IMG/VR virus record: IMGVR_UViG_3300007504_000006
Location: 1-64,000 of that record
Length of the DNA stretch: 64,000 bases
Direction: 5' to 3' (one strand)
Source: a virus
Below, one piece after another: positions 43,757 to 51,579 of this stretch (position 1 is the first letter of the stretch; each line of letters begins with the position of its first letter). Made by a program: the position numbers and the translations under genes. The notes under the pieces were generated by a model, which did not search any database, was not told the DNA's origin, and saw nothing but the letters and a program-made list of their open reading frames with translations.

Positions 43757-44100
43757 GACCGGTTGAGAACGAGTACGCTCGTTCGGATCTCCGTGGCAAA
43801 AGCAGAAAAAATGAGTAGGCTCTCCTGACAATTGGAACCTACAAGGTATATAAGGTAGATCTAATTGCTTTATATAAACCTGCGTTGGATAAGCAGAACG
43901 TAAAAAGGTACAGCCCAACCGCCTTAACCTATTTGGTTGTTCTATTAGAATGTGCTATGTCCGAAGGAAATAGTTATCTTAGCCTTAAACAGGCTAAGTG
44001 TGACTTGACTCTCAGGAAATAGTTAAATAGTAATAGTATAAATTCGATCTGAATTACGAAGTAATGAAAGATCGTGATGAGCTTTAGCTCATCATTAAAG
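43757..44100 (+). ncRNA. Candidate structured non-coding RNA or leader, 344 bases
   Basis: This is the only stretch above 300 bases without a gene. It has at least six clear stem-loops: 43767-43784 (7 bp, UACG loop), 43815-43842 (GTAGG/CCTAC), 43847-43876 (TATATAA/TTATATA), 43978-43998 (8 bp, five-base loop), 44045-44074 (CGATCT/AGATCG with an inner ATTAC/GTAAT stem) and 44075-44094 (8 bp, TTTA loop). A long-range CCTGA (43825-43829) / TCAGG (44012-44016) pairing is possible. No open frame over a few codons fits. It could be an independent RNA or the leader of the HAD gene at 44109, whose AGGAAGG site follows directly. Confidence 0.55.
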
Positions 44101-44108
44101 GAAGGTAA

Positions 44109-44630
44109 ATGAAACTAACAGAATTTGATTATCCTCAAATATACTGCGACATGGACGGCGTTTTAGTAGATTTAATAGAAGGTGCAACAAAAATATTAGG
44201 TTATAATTTTGCTGAACGTTATGGTTACGTTTCAGGAAAGCACGAACTATGGGATAAATTAGCAGAAGAAAAATTATTTTGGGCAGAGTTACCTCCTATG
44301 CCTGATATGAAACAACTTTGGGGATTTATATCAACTTTCCAACCTTATATATTAACCGCTGTTCCTGCTGTTCGGTTAATATGGGATCCTCCAGCAGGAA
44401 TTCAAAAAGCAATGTGGTGTGAAAAAAACTTAGGTATTAGCAAAGATAGAGTGTATGCTGTAAAACGCTCAGATAAAAAACACTTTGCTAAATCGCACGA
44501 CGGTCGACCTAATATATTAATTGATGACCATCAACAAAATATTAATGAATGGAATAAAGCAGGAGGAAAAGGAATACTCCACACATCTGCAAGTAACAGT
44601 ATTAAACAATTAGAAGGTATTGGCTTCTAA
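44109..44630 (+). CDS. HAD-superfamily phosphatase, 5'(3')-nucleotidase-like
   Basis: A 173-residue protein with HAD motifs in order: CDMDGVLVDL (about residues 13-22, nucleophile Asp and the +2 Asp), ILTAVP (about 78-83, motif II Thr), the motif III Lys near SDKKHFAKS (about 119-127) and ILIDDHQQNINEW (about 136-148, motif IV). The size and the insertion WAELPPMPDMKQLW fit 5'(3')-deoxyribonucleotidase or T4-type phosphatase relatives. AAGGAAGG precedes the ATG. It may recycle nucleotides. It ends convergently with a four-base overlap against the leftward gp26 extension. Confidence 0.82.
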   Translation: MKLTEFDYPQIYCDMDGVLVDLIEGATKILGYNFAERYGYVSGKHELWDKLAEEKLFWAELPPMPDMKQLWGFISTFQPYILTAVPAVRLIWDPPAGIQKAMWCEKNLGISKDRVYAVKRSDKKHFAKSHDGRPNILIDDHQQNINEWNKAGGKGILHTSASNSIKQLEGIGF

Positions 44631-44860
44631 AGATTTTGTTGCTGTTTCTTTCCTGCCTTTGCATCAAGTTTTTGTTTAACAATTTCAAAAAACATTTCTC
44701 TTTCATCATAGGTCAACATCCACATATCATTGTATGATATCATTCCATCTGAAAACACAACCAGTTCCATTAAATTCTTTTGAAAGGCTCTTACATCATC
44801 TTTCATTTCTTGTAAGATTTCCTGAATTTCGTCAGGAGTTGATTGTAAGAGCCTTAGGCG
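44627..44860 (-). CDS. C-terminal extension frame of the gp26-like protein, reached by -1 frameshift
   Basis: In the -1 frame the gp26-like reading frame continues for 77 residues beyond the slip at 44860, ending at TAG 44627-44629. The product RLRLLQSTPDEIQEILQEMK is followed by a helix-rich end (SDGMISYNDMWMLTYDERE). An internal ATG at 44806 would give only 59 residues, but the frame is open back to the slip site, has coding character there, and lacks a start. Fused, the protein would be 442 residues (365 plus 77). The fusion recalls G/GT-type tail assembly chaperone extensions; the neighbouring gene is a tape-measure candidate. Confidence 0.75.
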   Translation of the reverse strand, partial: RLRLLQSTPDEIQEILQEMKDDVRAFQKNLMELVVFSDGMISYNDMWMLTYDEREMFFEIVKQKLDAKAGKKQQQNL

Positions 44861-44866
44861 AAAAAA
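44784..44866 (-). other. Programmed -1 ribosomal frameshift signal (slippery heptamer plus stem)
   Basis: On the minus strand the heptamer T-TTT-TTC (44866 to 44860) matches X-XXY-YYZ in the gp26-like frame, and tRNA-Phe can re-pair after slipping back one base. Four bases later begins an 11-bp perfect stem: AAGGCTCTTAC (44855 to 44845) pairs with GTAAGAGCCTT (44794 to 44784). Inside the loop a second hairpin, TCCTGA/TCAGGA, occurs. The zero-frame TAA (44856-44854) overlaps the spacer and stem start. All three elements of a classic -1 signal are present. Confidence 0.8.
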
Positions 44867-45954
44867 AGGGTCGGATCAAACACAATAGGAGTAGAAGATT
44901 TAGATGAACACTTTTCGCAATCAAATTCTATGATGTTATTAAAACCTACATCTGTTATTTCTACTATTTTTTCTGATATAGACCCAAAAGAAGTTCGTCC
45001 TATATCATGTAACCATTCAGCAATTAATTGTTTGTCCTCAATTGAAGCAGTTGGTGTGTCTACTTTTATTATAGACCGTAATACTAGCTCATACGTTATT
45101 TCGGTAATTTTCTTTAATGATTTGCCTAATTCTACTTGTTTTTCGGCATCAGTGGTATCATCATTTGCTAATATATTATTAGTAATCGCAGACCTTTCAA
45201 AATTTGCCAATGCTGATTGAATTTGACAACGAAGATCATATGGTTTAACATATACAGTTAAATCGCCTATTACTATTTTATATTGTTTTTCGAGACCTGT
45301 TATTTGTGTATCTAATAAAAATTCTATATCTACATTAAATTCGGTAGATGTATTACATTTTGTACACAAACCACTATAAGCTAATTCTTTCCCATATGTT
45401 ACTAGTCGTATTGCTAACATTAAAACATTAAAATCTGGTCCAGGAATATCATTTGGATTTTCAATATCTGGTACACACGATTTCATTACTTCAATTAATG
45501 ATTCACCGTTCATTAAAATATCCGGAGATTTGAATAATAATTCATCTCTTGCAGTCATAGGTCTTACTAAAATTTCATTTAAGTTTGATAACTTAGGAGG
45601 TATAGTATAAAAGTTACCATTACTAGGTAATATTACATATACTCCGGGAGGTCTATGATATTGCATTAACGGATTAGAAGAATTAGTTTCTAAAACAGTA
45701 TGTCGCACATTATGTTTTTTTGATTCAACTGTTTTTCCACCCTCACCTGAAACAGGTGTCTCTCGCTCAATTTTTTCTTTTTTAATCTGTTTTTTGGGAG
45801 TTGTTGAAAAATTATCTAATGCTTGATTTGCTATTTTTAATACAGGTTCTGCTTCTGGATTGTCTTTATATTTTTCTATAAATTGTTCTACTTGTTCTTT
45901 TGATTCATTAATGTCATAAAACTCGTTTAATATAACATTTGCATCTTCGGGCAT
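44854..45954 (-). CDS. 26: T4 gp26-like baseplate hub protein
   Basis: A 366-residue protein with features of the T4 gp26-type baseplate family: RPMTARDELLFKSPDILMNG (about residues 131-150), then LIEVMKSCVPDI, a Cys-knuckle segment LCTKCNTS (about 197-204) and a C-terminal zinc-like pair CEKCSS before FDPTLFFA and TAA. Residues 1-100 are charged and probably flexible. An AAGGAGG site precedes the start. A TATAAATA box on the minus strand lies upstream. The gene ends within a frameshift signal that adds 77 residues. In T4, gp26 takes part in baseplate central assembly; tail-assembly-chaperone-like function is suggested by the frameshift. Confidence 0.78.
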   Translation of the reverse strand: MPEDANVILNEFYDINESKEQVEQFIEKYKDNPEAEPVLKIANQALDNFSTTPKKQIKKEKIERETPVSGEGGKTVESKKHNVRHTVLETNSSNPLMQYHRPPGVYVILPSNGNFYTIPPKLSNLNEILVRPMTARDELLFKSPDILMNGESLIEVMKSCVPDIENPNDIPGPDFNVLMLAIRLVTYGKELAYSGLCTKCNTSTEFNVDIEFLLDTQITGLEKQYKIVIGDLTVYVKPYDLRCQIQSALANFERSAITNNILANDDTTDAEKQVELGKSLKKITEITYELVLRSIIKVDTPTASIEDKQLIAEWLHDIGRTSFGSISEKIVEITDVGFNNIIEFDCEKCSSKSSTPIVFDPTLFFA

Positions 45955-45964
45955 TTTCCTCCTT

Positions 45965-45972
45965 AATAAATA
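45965..45972 (+). promoter_or_regulatory. Late-like promoter box AATAAATA (rightward)
   Basis: AATAAATA lies 29 bases before the tape-measure candidate ATG at 46002. It is followed by TATATAAC and stands 10 bases from a divergent TATAAATA box on the other strand. Confidence 0.5.
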
Positions 45973-45982
45973 TATATAACTC

Positions 45983-45990
45983 TATTTATA
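45983..45990 (-). promoter_or_regulatory. Perfect T4-late-like box TATAAATA (leftward)
   Basis: On the minus strand TATAAATA at 45990 to 45983 lies 28 bases before the gp26-like start at 45954, with AAGGAGG directly before that ATG. This is an exact match to the T4 late promoter core. Confidence 0.6.
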
Positions 45991-46001
45991 GGCAGAAATT
46001 C

Positions 46002-48563
46002 ATGGCATCTATACAACTTCCAGGCGTAGGCTCAGTAGAAATACCTGATTTTGCTACAGATTACACATTACAACAAGTATTAAATGTTCTTTCTAGTCAA
46101 GAAGCAGAACGTATCCAGGCCTTAGGAGAAATTAACCAAACACTTGTTACAGGATCAAATGTAAGTAGAGCTCAATTAGCTAGAGATACAGAGACAGCAT
46201 CTAATACTGGAAGAATGTCTCGAATGCAGGCAGTCCAACATAGAACCAATCTTCAGACATTAAATCAAATGAAAGCTCAGCATAAAGAAATGTTATCTGC
46301 TCAAAAAAGAGCATCTGGGGCTTTCGCTCAACAAATGCCACAAATTATGAGAATGGCTGGTTCAATGATATCAGGAAAAGGTATTAGTGATGCATTAAGT
46401 ATGATGCCAGGTGGCCTTGGCCAAGGGATAGCATTAGCAACAAAAGTTGTAGGAGAATTTGCCGATTCTCAACGCAGATTAACAGATGTAGGTATGGGAT
46501 TAGGAACATCTATTATTAATACAGGAGAAGCAATTAGTAGTTTTAATGTGCCATTAAGTGAATTAGAACGAATTGCAGGATCAAATGCAGTAACTTTAAA
46601 TTACCTTAATGATACTACTATGGATATGACAAAGGCACATAAGGACTTATTAGATCAAGGAGTCAGACCTGGTGTTTTTGCATTTGGATTAATATCGAAA
46701 ACAGCAAGAGATAGCATGAAAGAATTTGGTAATTTTGGATTTACAGTAACAGAAGTAAATTCTTTCTTAGCAGAATATTTAGAAACTGATCGAAAACGAG
46801 GAGTATTAGCACAGAACTCTGCTGTAAATTTAGCCGCAAATTTTAAAGCACTAGCCCAAGAAACTGCCGCCTATGCTTACGATACAGGTAGAAATCGCAA
46901 AGATTTAATGAAAGCCCAAATAGAAAATTTAAATCGTACTGATGCATCAACGTATGCTATGATGCTTAGAATGAAAGGCGAAGAAGGTGCGGCAGAAACA
47001 TTTGAAAAGAATTTAGCATTAATTACAAATGAAATGAAATCTCGATATGGAGAAAATGCAGATTCGATGATTGATGCATGGATACAAGCTCAAACACAAG
47101 GTAGAGGTCTAGAAGCAACAGAAGCAGGTGCAGAATTTATGGCTATGTTAGGACCAGCAGGTGCTGTTTTAGATCAAATGGCAAGATCTGGAGAAGCAAT
47201 AGACCCTGCAATGTTTGGTAAATTTCATAAAGCATTAGAACAATCAGTAAAATCATATGACACTCAAAATTTTCAATTATTAGCAACTCAACATGAATCT
47301 TTACAAACAGCAGGTCGTATGTTATCTGAAGCTAGAACTACTACTGCCGAATCTCGACATCAAGCAAAATTACGATTGAAAGAAGGAGCCCAATTATTAA
47401 AAGCAAATGAAGCAGTAGTTACAGTAACAACAGATTTACAACAAGGAATGTTAAGAGTAACTAATGCAATGGTTGGAGAGGGAGGGGCCCTTCAACCTGC
47501 ACTTAAAAAAGCAATTGAATCAGTTGGACAATTTACAACTGCAATAGGGCAAGCGGCAAAAGGTGAAGGATTAGCCGCTTCGGCTACTATCGGAAAAATG
47601 TTATTGGACAATCCTTGGCAATTTTTGGCGATGGGAGCAGGTGCTTCAATGCTACCTAATGTTAATAAAATGTTTCCACAATCAGGAACATCTATGGCAA
47701 ACCAAAATAAATTTGCTAGTAGTTTGGCTATGTCACAATTAGGTTCCGCAACGGTTGGTCAAGGAAATAAAGTATTAAGAGGAGGACAAACATATGAGCT
47801 AAAGAACAATATATTTACAGATCCTAATTCCGGTTTGGACTACAAATATGATCCCAAAACTGGAAAATTTACACCAACTAAAGGAGCCATAAAATCTATT
47901 ACAGGTGGAACTGCGAGTAAAGCCATAACAGGAATGAAAGGTGGTACATTATCAGGTATATTTTCCATTGGAATAGCAATGATGGAAGGTTATGAAGAAT
48001 TACAAAGATCAGAATCAGAATTTAATGCACAATGGGGTGGTGCTGACGTAAATAAAGATTCGCAAGAATATAAAGATGCGGTCGCATTAAGAGATAAAAG
48101 AAGAAAAGATATTGCAATTAAAACTTTAGGAAAAGGTGGCGGCGGTATGGGCGGTTCTATGTTGATGGGTGGCCTTGTAGGAATGCTAGGTGGCGGACCA
48201 TTAATGTCGATATTAGGAACTGCACTCGGTGGTTATTATGGTTACAAATGGGGTGGCGAAGCGGCAGAACAAGTAACTGGTAGAGAAGATATTTTTACTA
48301 CAATGCAAGAAAGTATGGGCGAACATGGTAACGAATATACGCAAGGTCAAAAATTAGCACAAGAACAACAAAAAATTATAAACATGGAAAAAGCCAAAAC
48401 AGATCCTCAATATTTAGAATTAACAAAAATACAAAAATTATTAGTAGATCATGGAACAAAATTAGATGTAATTGCTGGTGCATCAGCATCTACCGCTATA
48501 GAAACAACAAAGATAACCAGAACACAAAGCCCGGCTATAGGCCCTCCTGGGAGAAATTATTAA
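46002..48563 (+). CDS. Tape-measure/tail-length protein candidate, 853 aa
   Basis: The in-frame ORF starts at 45939, but MASIQLPGVG at 46002 is the better start because the earlier codons overlap the divergent promoter region and encode a non-family-like peptide. Of 853 residues, about 60-130 are helical and charged, and the body is helix-rich with Gly/Ala/Met. A hydrophobic Gly-rich stretch lies near the C-terminus (GGGGMGGSMLMGGLVGMLGG, about residues 715-735), similar to membrane-active segments of tape-measure proteins. It lies beside the gp26-like chaperone candidate, as tape-measure genes do. T4 gp29 analogy is inference from size, composition and place. Confidence 0.6.
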   Translation: MASIQLPGVGSVEIPDFATDYTLQQVLNVLSSQEAERIQALGEINQTLVTGSNVSRAQLARDTETASNTGRMSRMQAVQHRTNLQTLNQMKAQHKEMLSAQKRASGAFAQQMPQIMRMAGSMISGKGISDALSMMPGGLGQGIALATKVVGEFADSQRRLTDVGMGLGTSIINTGEAISSFNVPLSELERIAGSNAVTLNYLNDTTMDMTKAHKDLLDQGVRPGVFAFGLISKTARDSMKEFGNFGFTVTEVNSFLAEYLETDRKRGVLAQNSAVNLAANFKALAQETAAYAYDTGRNRKDLMKAQIENLNRTDASTYAMMLRMKGEEGAAETFEKNLALITNEMKSRYGENADSMIDAWIQAQTQGRGLEATEAGAEFMAMLGPAGAVLDQMARSGEAIDPAMFGKFHKALEQSVKSYDTQNFQLLATQHESLQTAGRMLSEARTTTAESRHQAKLRLKEGAQLLKANEAVVTVTTDLQQGMLRVTNAMVGEGGALQPALKKAIESVGQFTTAIGQAAKGEGLAASATIGKMLLDNPWQFLAMGAGASMLPNVNKMFPQSGTSMANQNKFASSLAMSQLGSATVGQGNKVLRGGQTYELKNNIFTDPNSGLDYKYDPKTGKFTPTKGAIKSITGGTASKAITGMKGGTLSGIFSIGIAMMEGYEELQRSESEFNAQWGGADVNKDSQEYKDAVALRDKRRKDIAIKTLGKGGGGMGGSMLMGGLVGMLGGGPLMSILGTALGGYYGYKWGGEAAEQVTGREDIFTTMQESMGEHGNEYTQGQKLAQEQQKIINMEKAKTDPQYLELTKIQKLLVDHGTKLDVIAGASASTAIETTKITRTQSPAIGPPGRNY

Positions 48564-48567
48564 ATGG

Positions 48568-48603
48568 TTGACAAAACACATATAAGAGCATATAATATAA
48601 ATA
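48568..48603 (+). promoter_or_regulatory. Overlapping sigma70-type and T4-late promoters before gp20
   Basis: TTGACA (48568-48573), a 17-base spacer and TATAAT (48591-48596) form a perfect sigma70-type promoter. A perfect late box TATAAATA (48596-48603) shares its last base. A short leader with AGGA (48611-48614) then leads to the ATG at 48621. Two promoter types at one site imply transcription of the capsid operon by both early and late modes, or a chance overlap in AT-rich DNA. Confidence 0.7.
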
Positions 48604-48620
48604 TTACTATAGGATAATAT

Positions 48621-50330
48621 ATGAGCTGGAAAAAACATTTTACAGTATACCAATTCGGTAATACTAAAAAAGTAGGACAATCACATACAAGTGCAAGTAA
48701 ATTTGGTTCTTGGTTACCTGAAGTTTATACAGGACAACCTAATAGAATTGAACGTTATGTTCAATACGACCAAATGGATATAGATTCTGAAGTTAATGCG
48801 GCTTTAGATACTATTGCTGAATTTTCGACACAATTTGTAGATAAAACAAATATACCATTTGAAGTCGAATGGAAAGAAGATTCAACAGAAACTGAAGTAG
48901 CATTATTAGAAAAAGCATTAGAACAATGGAATAATCTAAACGATTGGGATAAACGTATTTGGAGAATATTTAGAAATACATGTAAATATGGAGACCAATT
49001 TTTTATTAGAGACCCGGAAACATATGAATGGAATTGGGTTAATCCAATGGATGTTACAAAAGTAGTTATTAATGAGGCAAAAGGTAAAGAACCAGAACAA
49101 TATATTGTTCGCAATTTAGCATTAAATTTACAAGAAAAAACAGCATCAAATATTATTCCGCATAGTGATCAATTTGCATCAGTTACCGCTATGCAACGAG
49201 GTGGTATTATTGACCGAGGAGCATATGGTACAGGTAGTGGTCATAGTCAAAGCGGATATGGTGGCGGAGAACAAGAAGAATACGGAGTTGACGCAAATCA
49301 TATGGTGCATTTAGGAATGACAGAAGGCATGGATATTAATTGGCCTTTTGGTCAAAGCATTCTTGATCCGGTGTTTAAAACGTACAAGCAAAAAGAATTA
49401 CTAGAAGATTCTATTATAATTTATAGAGTACAGCGAGCTCCAGAACGTAGAGTATTTTACATAGATGTGGGAAACATGCCATCACACAAAGCAATGGGAT
49501 TTGTAGAGCGTGTGAAAAATGAAATTCACCAACGTAGAATACCAAATAAAACTGGAGGAGGCACAACAATCATGGATGCTAGTTACAATCCTCTTTCAAT
49601 AATGGAAGATTACTTTTTTGCACAAACAGCAGAGGGAAGAGGATCTAAAGTTGAAGTATTACCTGGAGGTGAGAATTTAGGGCAGATAGATGATTTAAGG
49701 TATTTTACAAATAAAATTTTAAGAGCGTTAAGAGTACCTAGTTCTTACCTCCCAACAGGTCCAGATGATGGAACTTCAAGTTATGTTGACGGACGAGTAG
49801 GTACTGCATTTATTCAAGAATATAGATTTACAAAATATTGTCAACGTATACAAGCATTATTAGGACCTACATTTGACAAAGAATTTAAACTCTTTTTAAA
49901 ATGGAAAGGTATTAATATTGATTCAGGTACGTTTGAACTTAGATTTACGGATCCGCAGAGCTTTAGTCAATATAGAGAAGTAGAAGTTGATCAAGCTAGA
50001 TCAGCAGTATTCAGTGGACTTGCAGAAGCACCATATATGTCTAAGCGTTTTGCATTAAAGAAATACCTAGGACTTTCAGAAGATGAAATAGTAGAAAATG
50101 AGCAAATGTGGAGACAAGAAAATGGTGAGCAAGATACACAATTAGATCCTGAAAGTGATATGAGCGGATTAGGAGCAGTAGGAGTTCAACCTATGGATCC
50201 AAATATGATGCAACCTATGGAAGCCGAACCACTGCCAGGAGCAGAGGATCCAATGGATCCTGCAGGAGCAGAAGGATCGGCATCACCTATTACCGGCGAC
50301 GAACTACCAGATGCACCAGGAGCAGTATAA
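48621..50330 (+). CDS. 20: Portal vertex protein gp20
   Basis: A 569-residue portal protein matching the T4 gp20 family (T4: 524). Conserved stretches include DIDSEVNAALDTIAEFSTQF (about residues 54-73), LEDSIIIYRVQRAPERRVFY (about 258-277), IDVGNMPSHKAMGFVERVKN, the segment YFFAQTAEGRGSKVEVLPGG and LRALRVPSSYLPTGPDDG (about 370). The C-terminal 60 residues are Pro/Gly/Asp-rich and disordered. It forms the dodecameric ring at the packaging vertex. The next gene overlaps its stop by one base (TAATG). Confidence 0.97.
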   Translation: MSWKKHFTVYQFGNTKKVGQSHTSASKFGSWLPEVYTGQPNRIERYVQYDQMDIDSEVNAALDTIAEFSTQFVDKTNIPFEVEWKEDSTETEVALLEKALEQWNNLNDWDKRIWRIFRNTCKYGDQFFIRDPETYEWNWVNPMDVTKVVINEAKGKEPEQYIVRNLALNLQEKTASNIIPHSDQFASVTAMQRGGIIDRGAYGTGSGHSQSGYGGGEQEEYGVDANHMVHLGMTEGMDINWPFGQSILDPVFKTYKQKELLEDSIIIYRVQRAPERRVFYIDVGNMPSHKAMGFVERVKNEIHQRRIPNKTGGGTTIMDASYNPLSIMEDYFFAQTAEGRGSKVEVLPGGENLGQIDDLRYFTNKILRALRVPSSYLPTGPDDGTSSYVDGRVGTAFIQEYRFTKYCQRIQALLGPTFDKEFKLFLKWKGINIDSGTFELRFTDPQSFSQYREVEVDQARSAVFSGLAEAPYMSKRFALKKYLGLSEDEIVENEQMWRQENGEQDTQLDPESDMSGLGAVGVQPMDPNMMQPMEAEPLPGAEDPMDPAGAEGSASPITGDELPDAPGAV

Positions 50331-50590
50331 TGAAAGATTATGTAGAAATGATGAAAGAATTTAGACAATTATCTGAAGCACCAAAATCAGATAATGTAGG
50401 TACACAATACGAAGAAATTGACGATCAATCAAAATATGAATATGACGACAGTCGGCGCCCTCGATTAACACTTACACATTTGAACAAATTGAAAAAAATG
50501 CGTAAGTTAAAAAAGTTAGATCTTGATAAAAGATACAAATTTTTTAAAGAAATTTACGGAATCCCACCAGCACCTCCTCCAACGATGTAA
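50330..50590 (+). CDS. Small basic protein after the portal gene
   Basis: An 86-residue protein starting MKDYVEMMKEFRQLSEAPKS. The middle has acidic and Tyr-rich parts (YEEIDDQSKYEYDDSRRP), and the C-terminal half is very basic (LNKLKKMRKLKKLDLDKR), ending in a Pro-rich tail. It lies where T4 has small prohead-core proteins (gp67, gp68) between gp20 and gp21. The basic helix might contact DNA or the acidic core protein that follows. No family assignment is possible by eye. Confidence 0.6.
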   Translation: MKDYVEMMKEFRQLSEAPKSDNVGTQYEEIDDQSKYEYDDSRRPRLTLTHLNKLKKMRKLKKLDLDKRYKFFKEIYGIPPAPPPTM

Positions 50591-50600
50591 TTTTTTTCCA

Positions 50601-50625
50601 AAAAAGGCGATTTTTAGACCTTTTT
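50601..50625 (+). terminator. Weak candidate terminator
   Basis: AAAAAGG (50601-50607) and CCTTTTT (50619-50625) can form a 7-bp AT-rich stem. The T run is part of the stem, so it would be an inefficient terminator; it lies between the small basic gene and the next late-like box. Confidence 0.3.
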
Positions 50626-50646
50626 CTAAGCTATTTCTCTCTCGAA

Positions 50647-50655
50647 TTGTAAATA
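50647..50655 (+). promoter_or_regulatory. Weak late-like box before the acidic core gene
   Basis: TTGTAAATA (50647-50655) contains the TAAATA part of the late core but has G-T before it rather than T-A-T. It lies 37 bases before the ATG at 50693. Support is modest. Confidence 0.3.
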
Positions 50656-50692
50656 TTAATAGTTTCAAAACGCTTTCTTTAGGAGTAATTAT

Positions 50693-51568
50693 ATGACCAC
50701 GAGAGAAAAACTTGAAAAGGTCCTCGAATTTATCATAAACGAGGAAAATGAAAAGGCCAGCGACCTCCTTCATGATGTATTTGTGGAAAAGGCTCGAGGC
50801 ATTTACGAAGAGATTGCAACCGAAGACGAAGATCTTGAGGAAGCAACAGAAGAAGAAGTCGAGGAAGCAAAATCCGACGACGACAAAGAAGATAAAGAAC
50901 AAGTAGACGAAGCAGACATTCAAGATCAATTTGCAGACGAAGTCGAAACCGACAGCGAAATGATTGATCAAGAAGAAGTAGCAGAAGAAGATCCAATAGG
51001 TGACGAAATGCCTATGGATGATGAAATGGGTGACGCAGAAGGCGAAGATCCTGTTGAAGATGCTTTTATGAATGTTGAAGATGCTTTAGACGAACTTAAA
51101 GCCGAATTTGCTCAACTAATGGGTGACGAAGAGCCAGTAGATATGGACGACGAAGCACCAGTAGATGATATGAGCGATATGGTTGACGCAGAAGAAGAAG
51201 ATCCATTAATGATGGGTGGAAACGACGAAGAACCAGTAGAAGAAGAACTTGATTACGAACAAGTTGGTGAAGGTGCAGTAAATGTTCCAGATCCAAATAT
51301 GAGCGAAACAGGTTTTGCAGCCGCTGGTGGATCTACCGGAGCAGTAGGTAACAAATCCCCTGTAGCAAGTAAAAATGATATGGGCGGAACCGCTGTTAAA
51401 GTTAATGATGGTTCTGAAGGCGATCATGGTGACAATGCTGTTAAAGAAGATAACGCAGGAAACGTAAATGTACCAGGCGGAAAAGCAGGAAAAGCACAAT
51501 CAAATGTAGCCGATCCAAAAAACAGTGAAGAAGCAAGTAATAAAAAATCACCAATAGATGGTTCGTAA
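50693..51568 (+). CDS. Highly acidic prohead-core-like protein, 291 aa
   Basis: A protein dominated by Asp and Glu over about residues 40-190, in repeats such as EEPVDMDDEAPVDDMSDMVD and DPIGDEMPMDDEMGD. The N-terminus is a Glu/Lys helix with MTTREKLEKVLEFIINEEN. The end is Gly/Asn/Ala-rich with NVPG and GKSP-like stretches. It lies between gp20 and gp21 where T4 has the internal core proteins gp67 and gp68. Several L-x-E or I-x-E sites could be cut by the gp21 protease. The role is scaffold core; this follows from position and composition only. Confidence 0.65.
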   Translation: MTTREKLEKVLEFIINEENEKASDLLHDVFVEKARGIYEEIATEDEDLEEATEEEVEEAKSDDDKEDKEQVDEADIQDQFADEVETDSEMIDQEEVAEEDPIGDEMPMDDEMGDAEGEDPVEDAFMNVEDALDELKAEFAQLMGDEEPVDMDDEAPVDDMSDMVDAEEEDPLMMGGNDEEPVEEELDYEQVGEGAVNVPDPNMSETGFAAAGGSTGAVGNKSPVASKNDMGGTAVKVNDGSEGDHGDNAVKEDNAGNVNVPGGKAGKAQSNVADPKNSEEASNKKSPIDGS

Positions 51569-51579
51569 GGAAAAAATAA

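Noticed and set aside
44005-44043. A sigma70-type promoter in front of the HAD gene (TTGACT then TAGTAA or TATAAAT)
   Set aside because: The -10 matches are poor or wrongly spaced, and the region is better explained as structured RNA.
43757-44100. Group I intron, tRNA or tmRNA in the non-coding stretch
   Set aside because: The flanking genes are complete and unrelated, no T-arm/anticodon pattern or CCA end fits, and I could not find the conserved group I core. Only a generic structured RNA is supported.
44627-44806. A free-standing 59-residue gene starting at the ATG 44806
   Set aside because: The frame is open and coding-like back to the slip site, no ribosome-binding site is evident before the ATG, and the heptamer plus stem favour a frameshift product. 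It is not fully excluded.
50516-50996. Long reverse-strand frames opposite the acidic core gene
   Set aside because: They mirror a Glu/Asp-rich coding strand (giving Phe/Leu/Arg-rich nonsense) and have no ribosome-binding site or homology.
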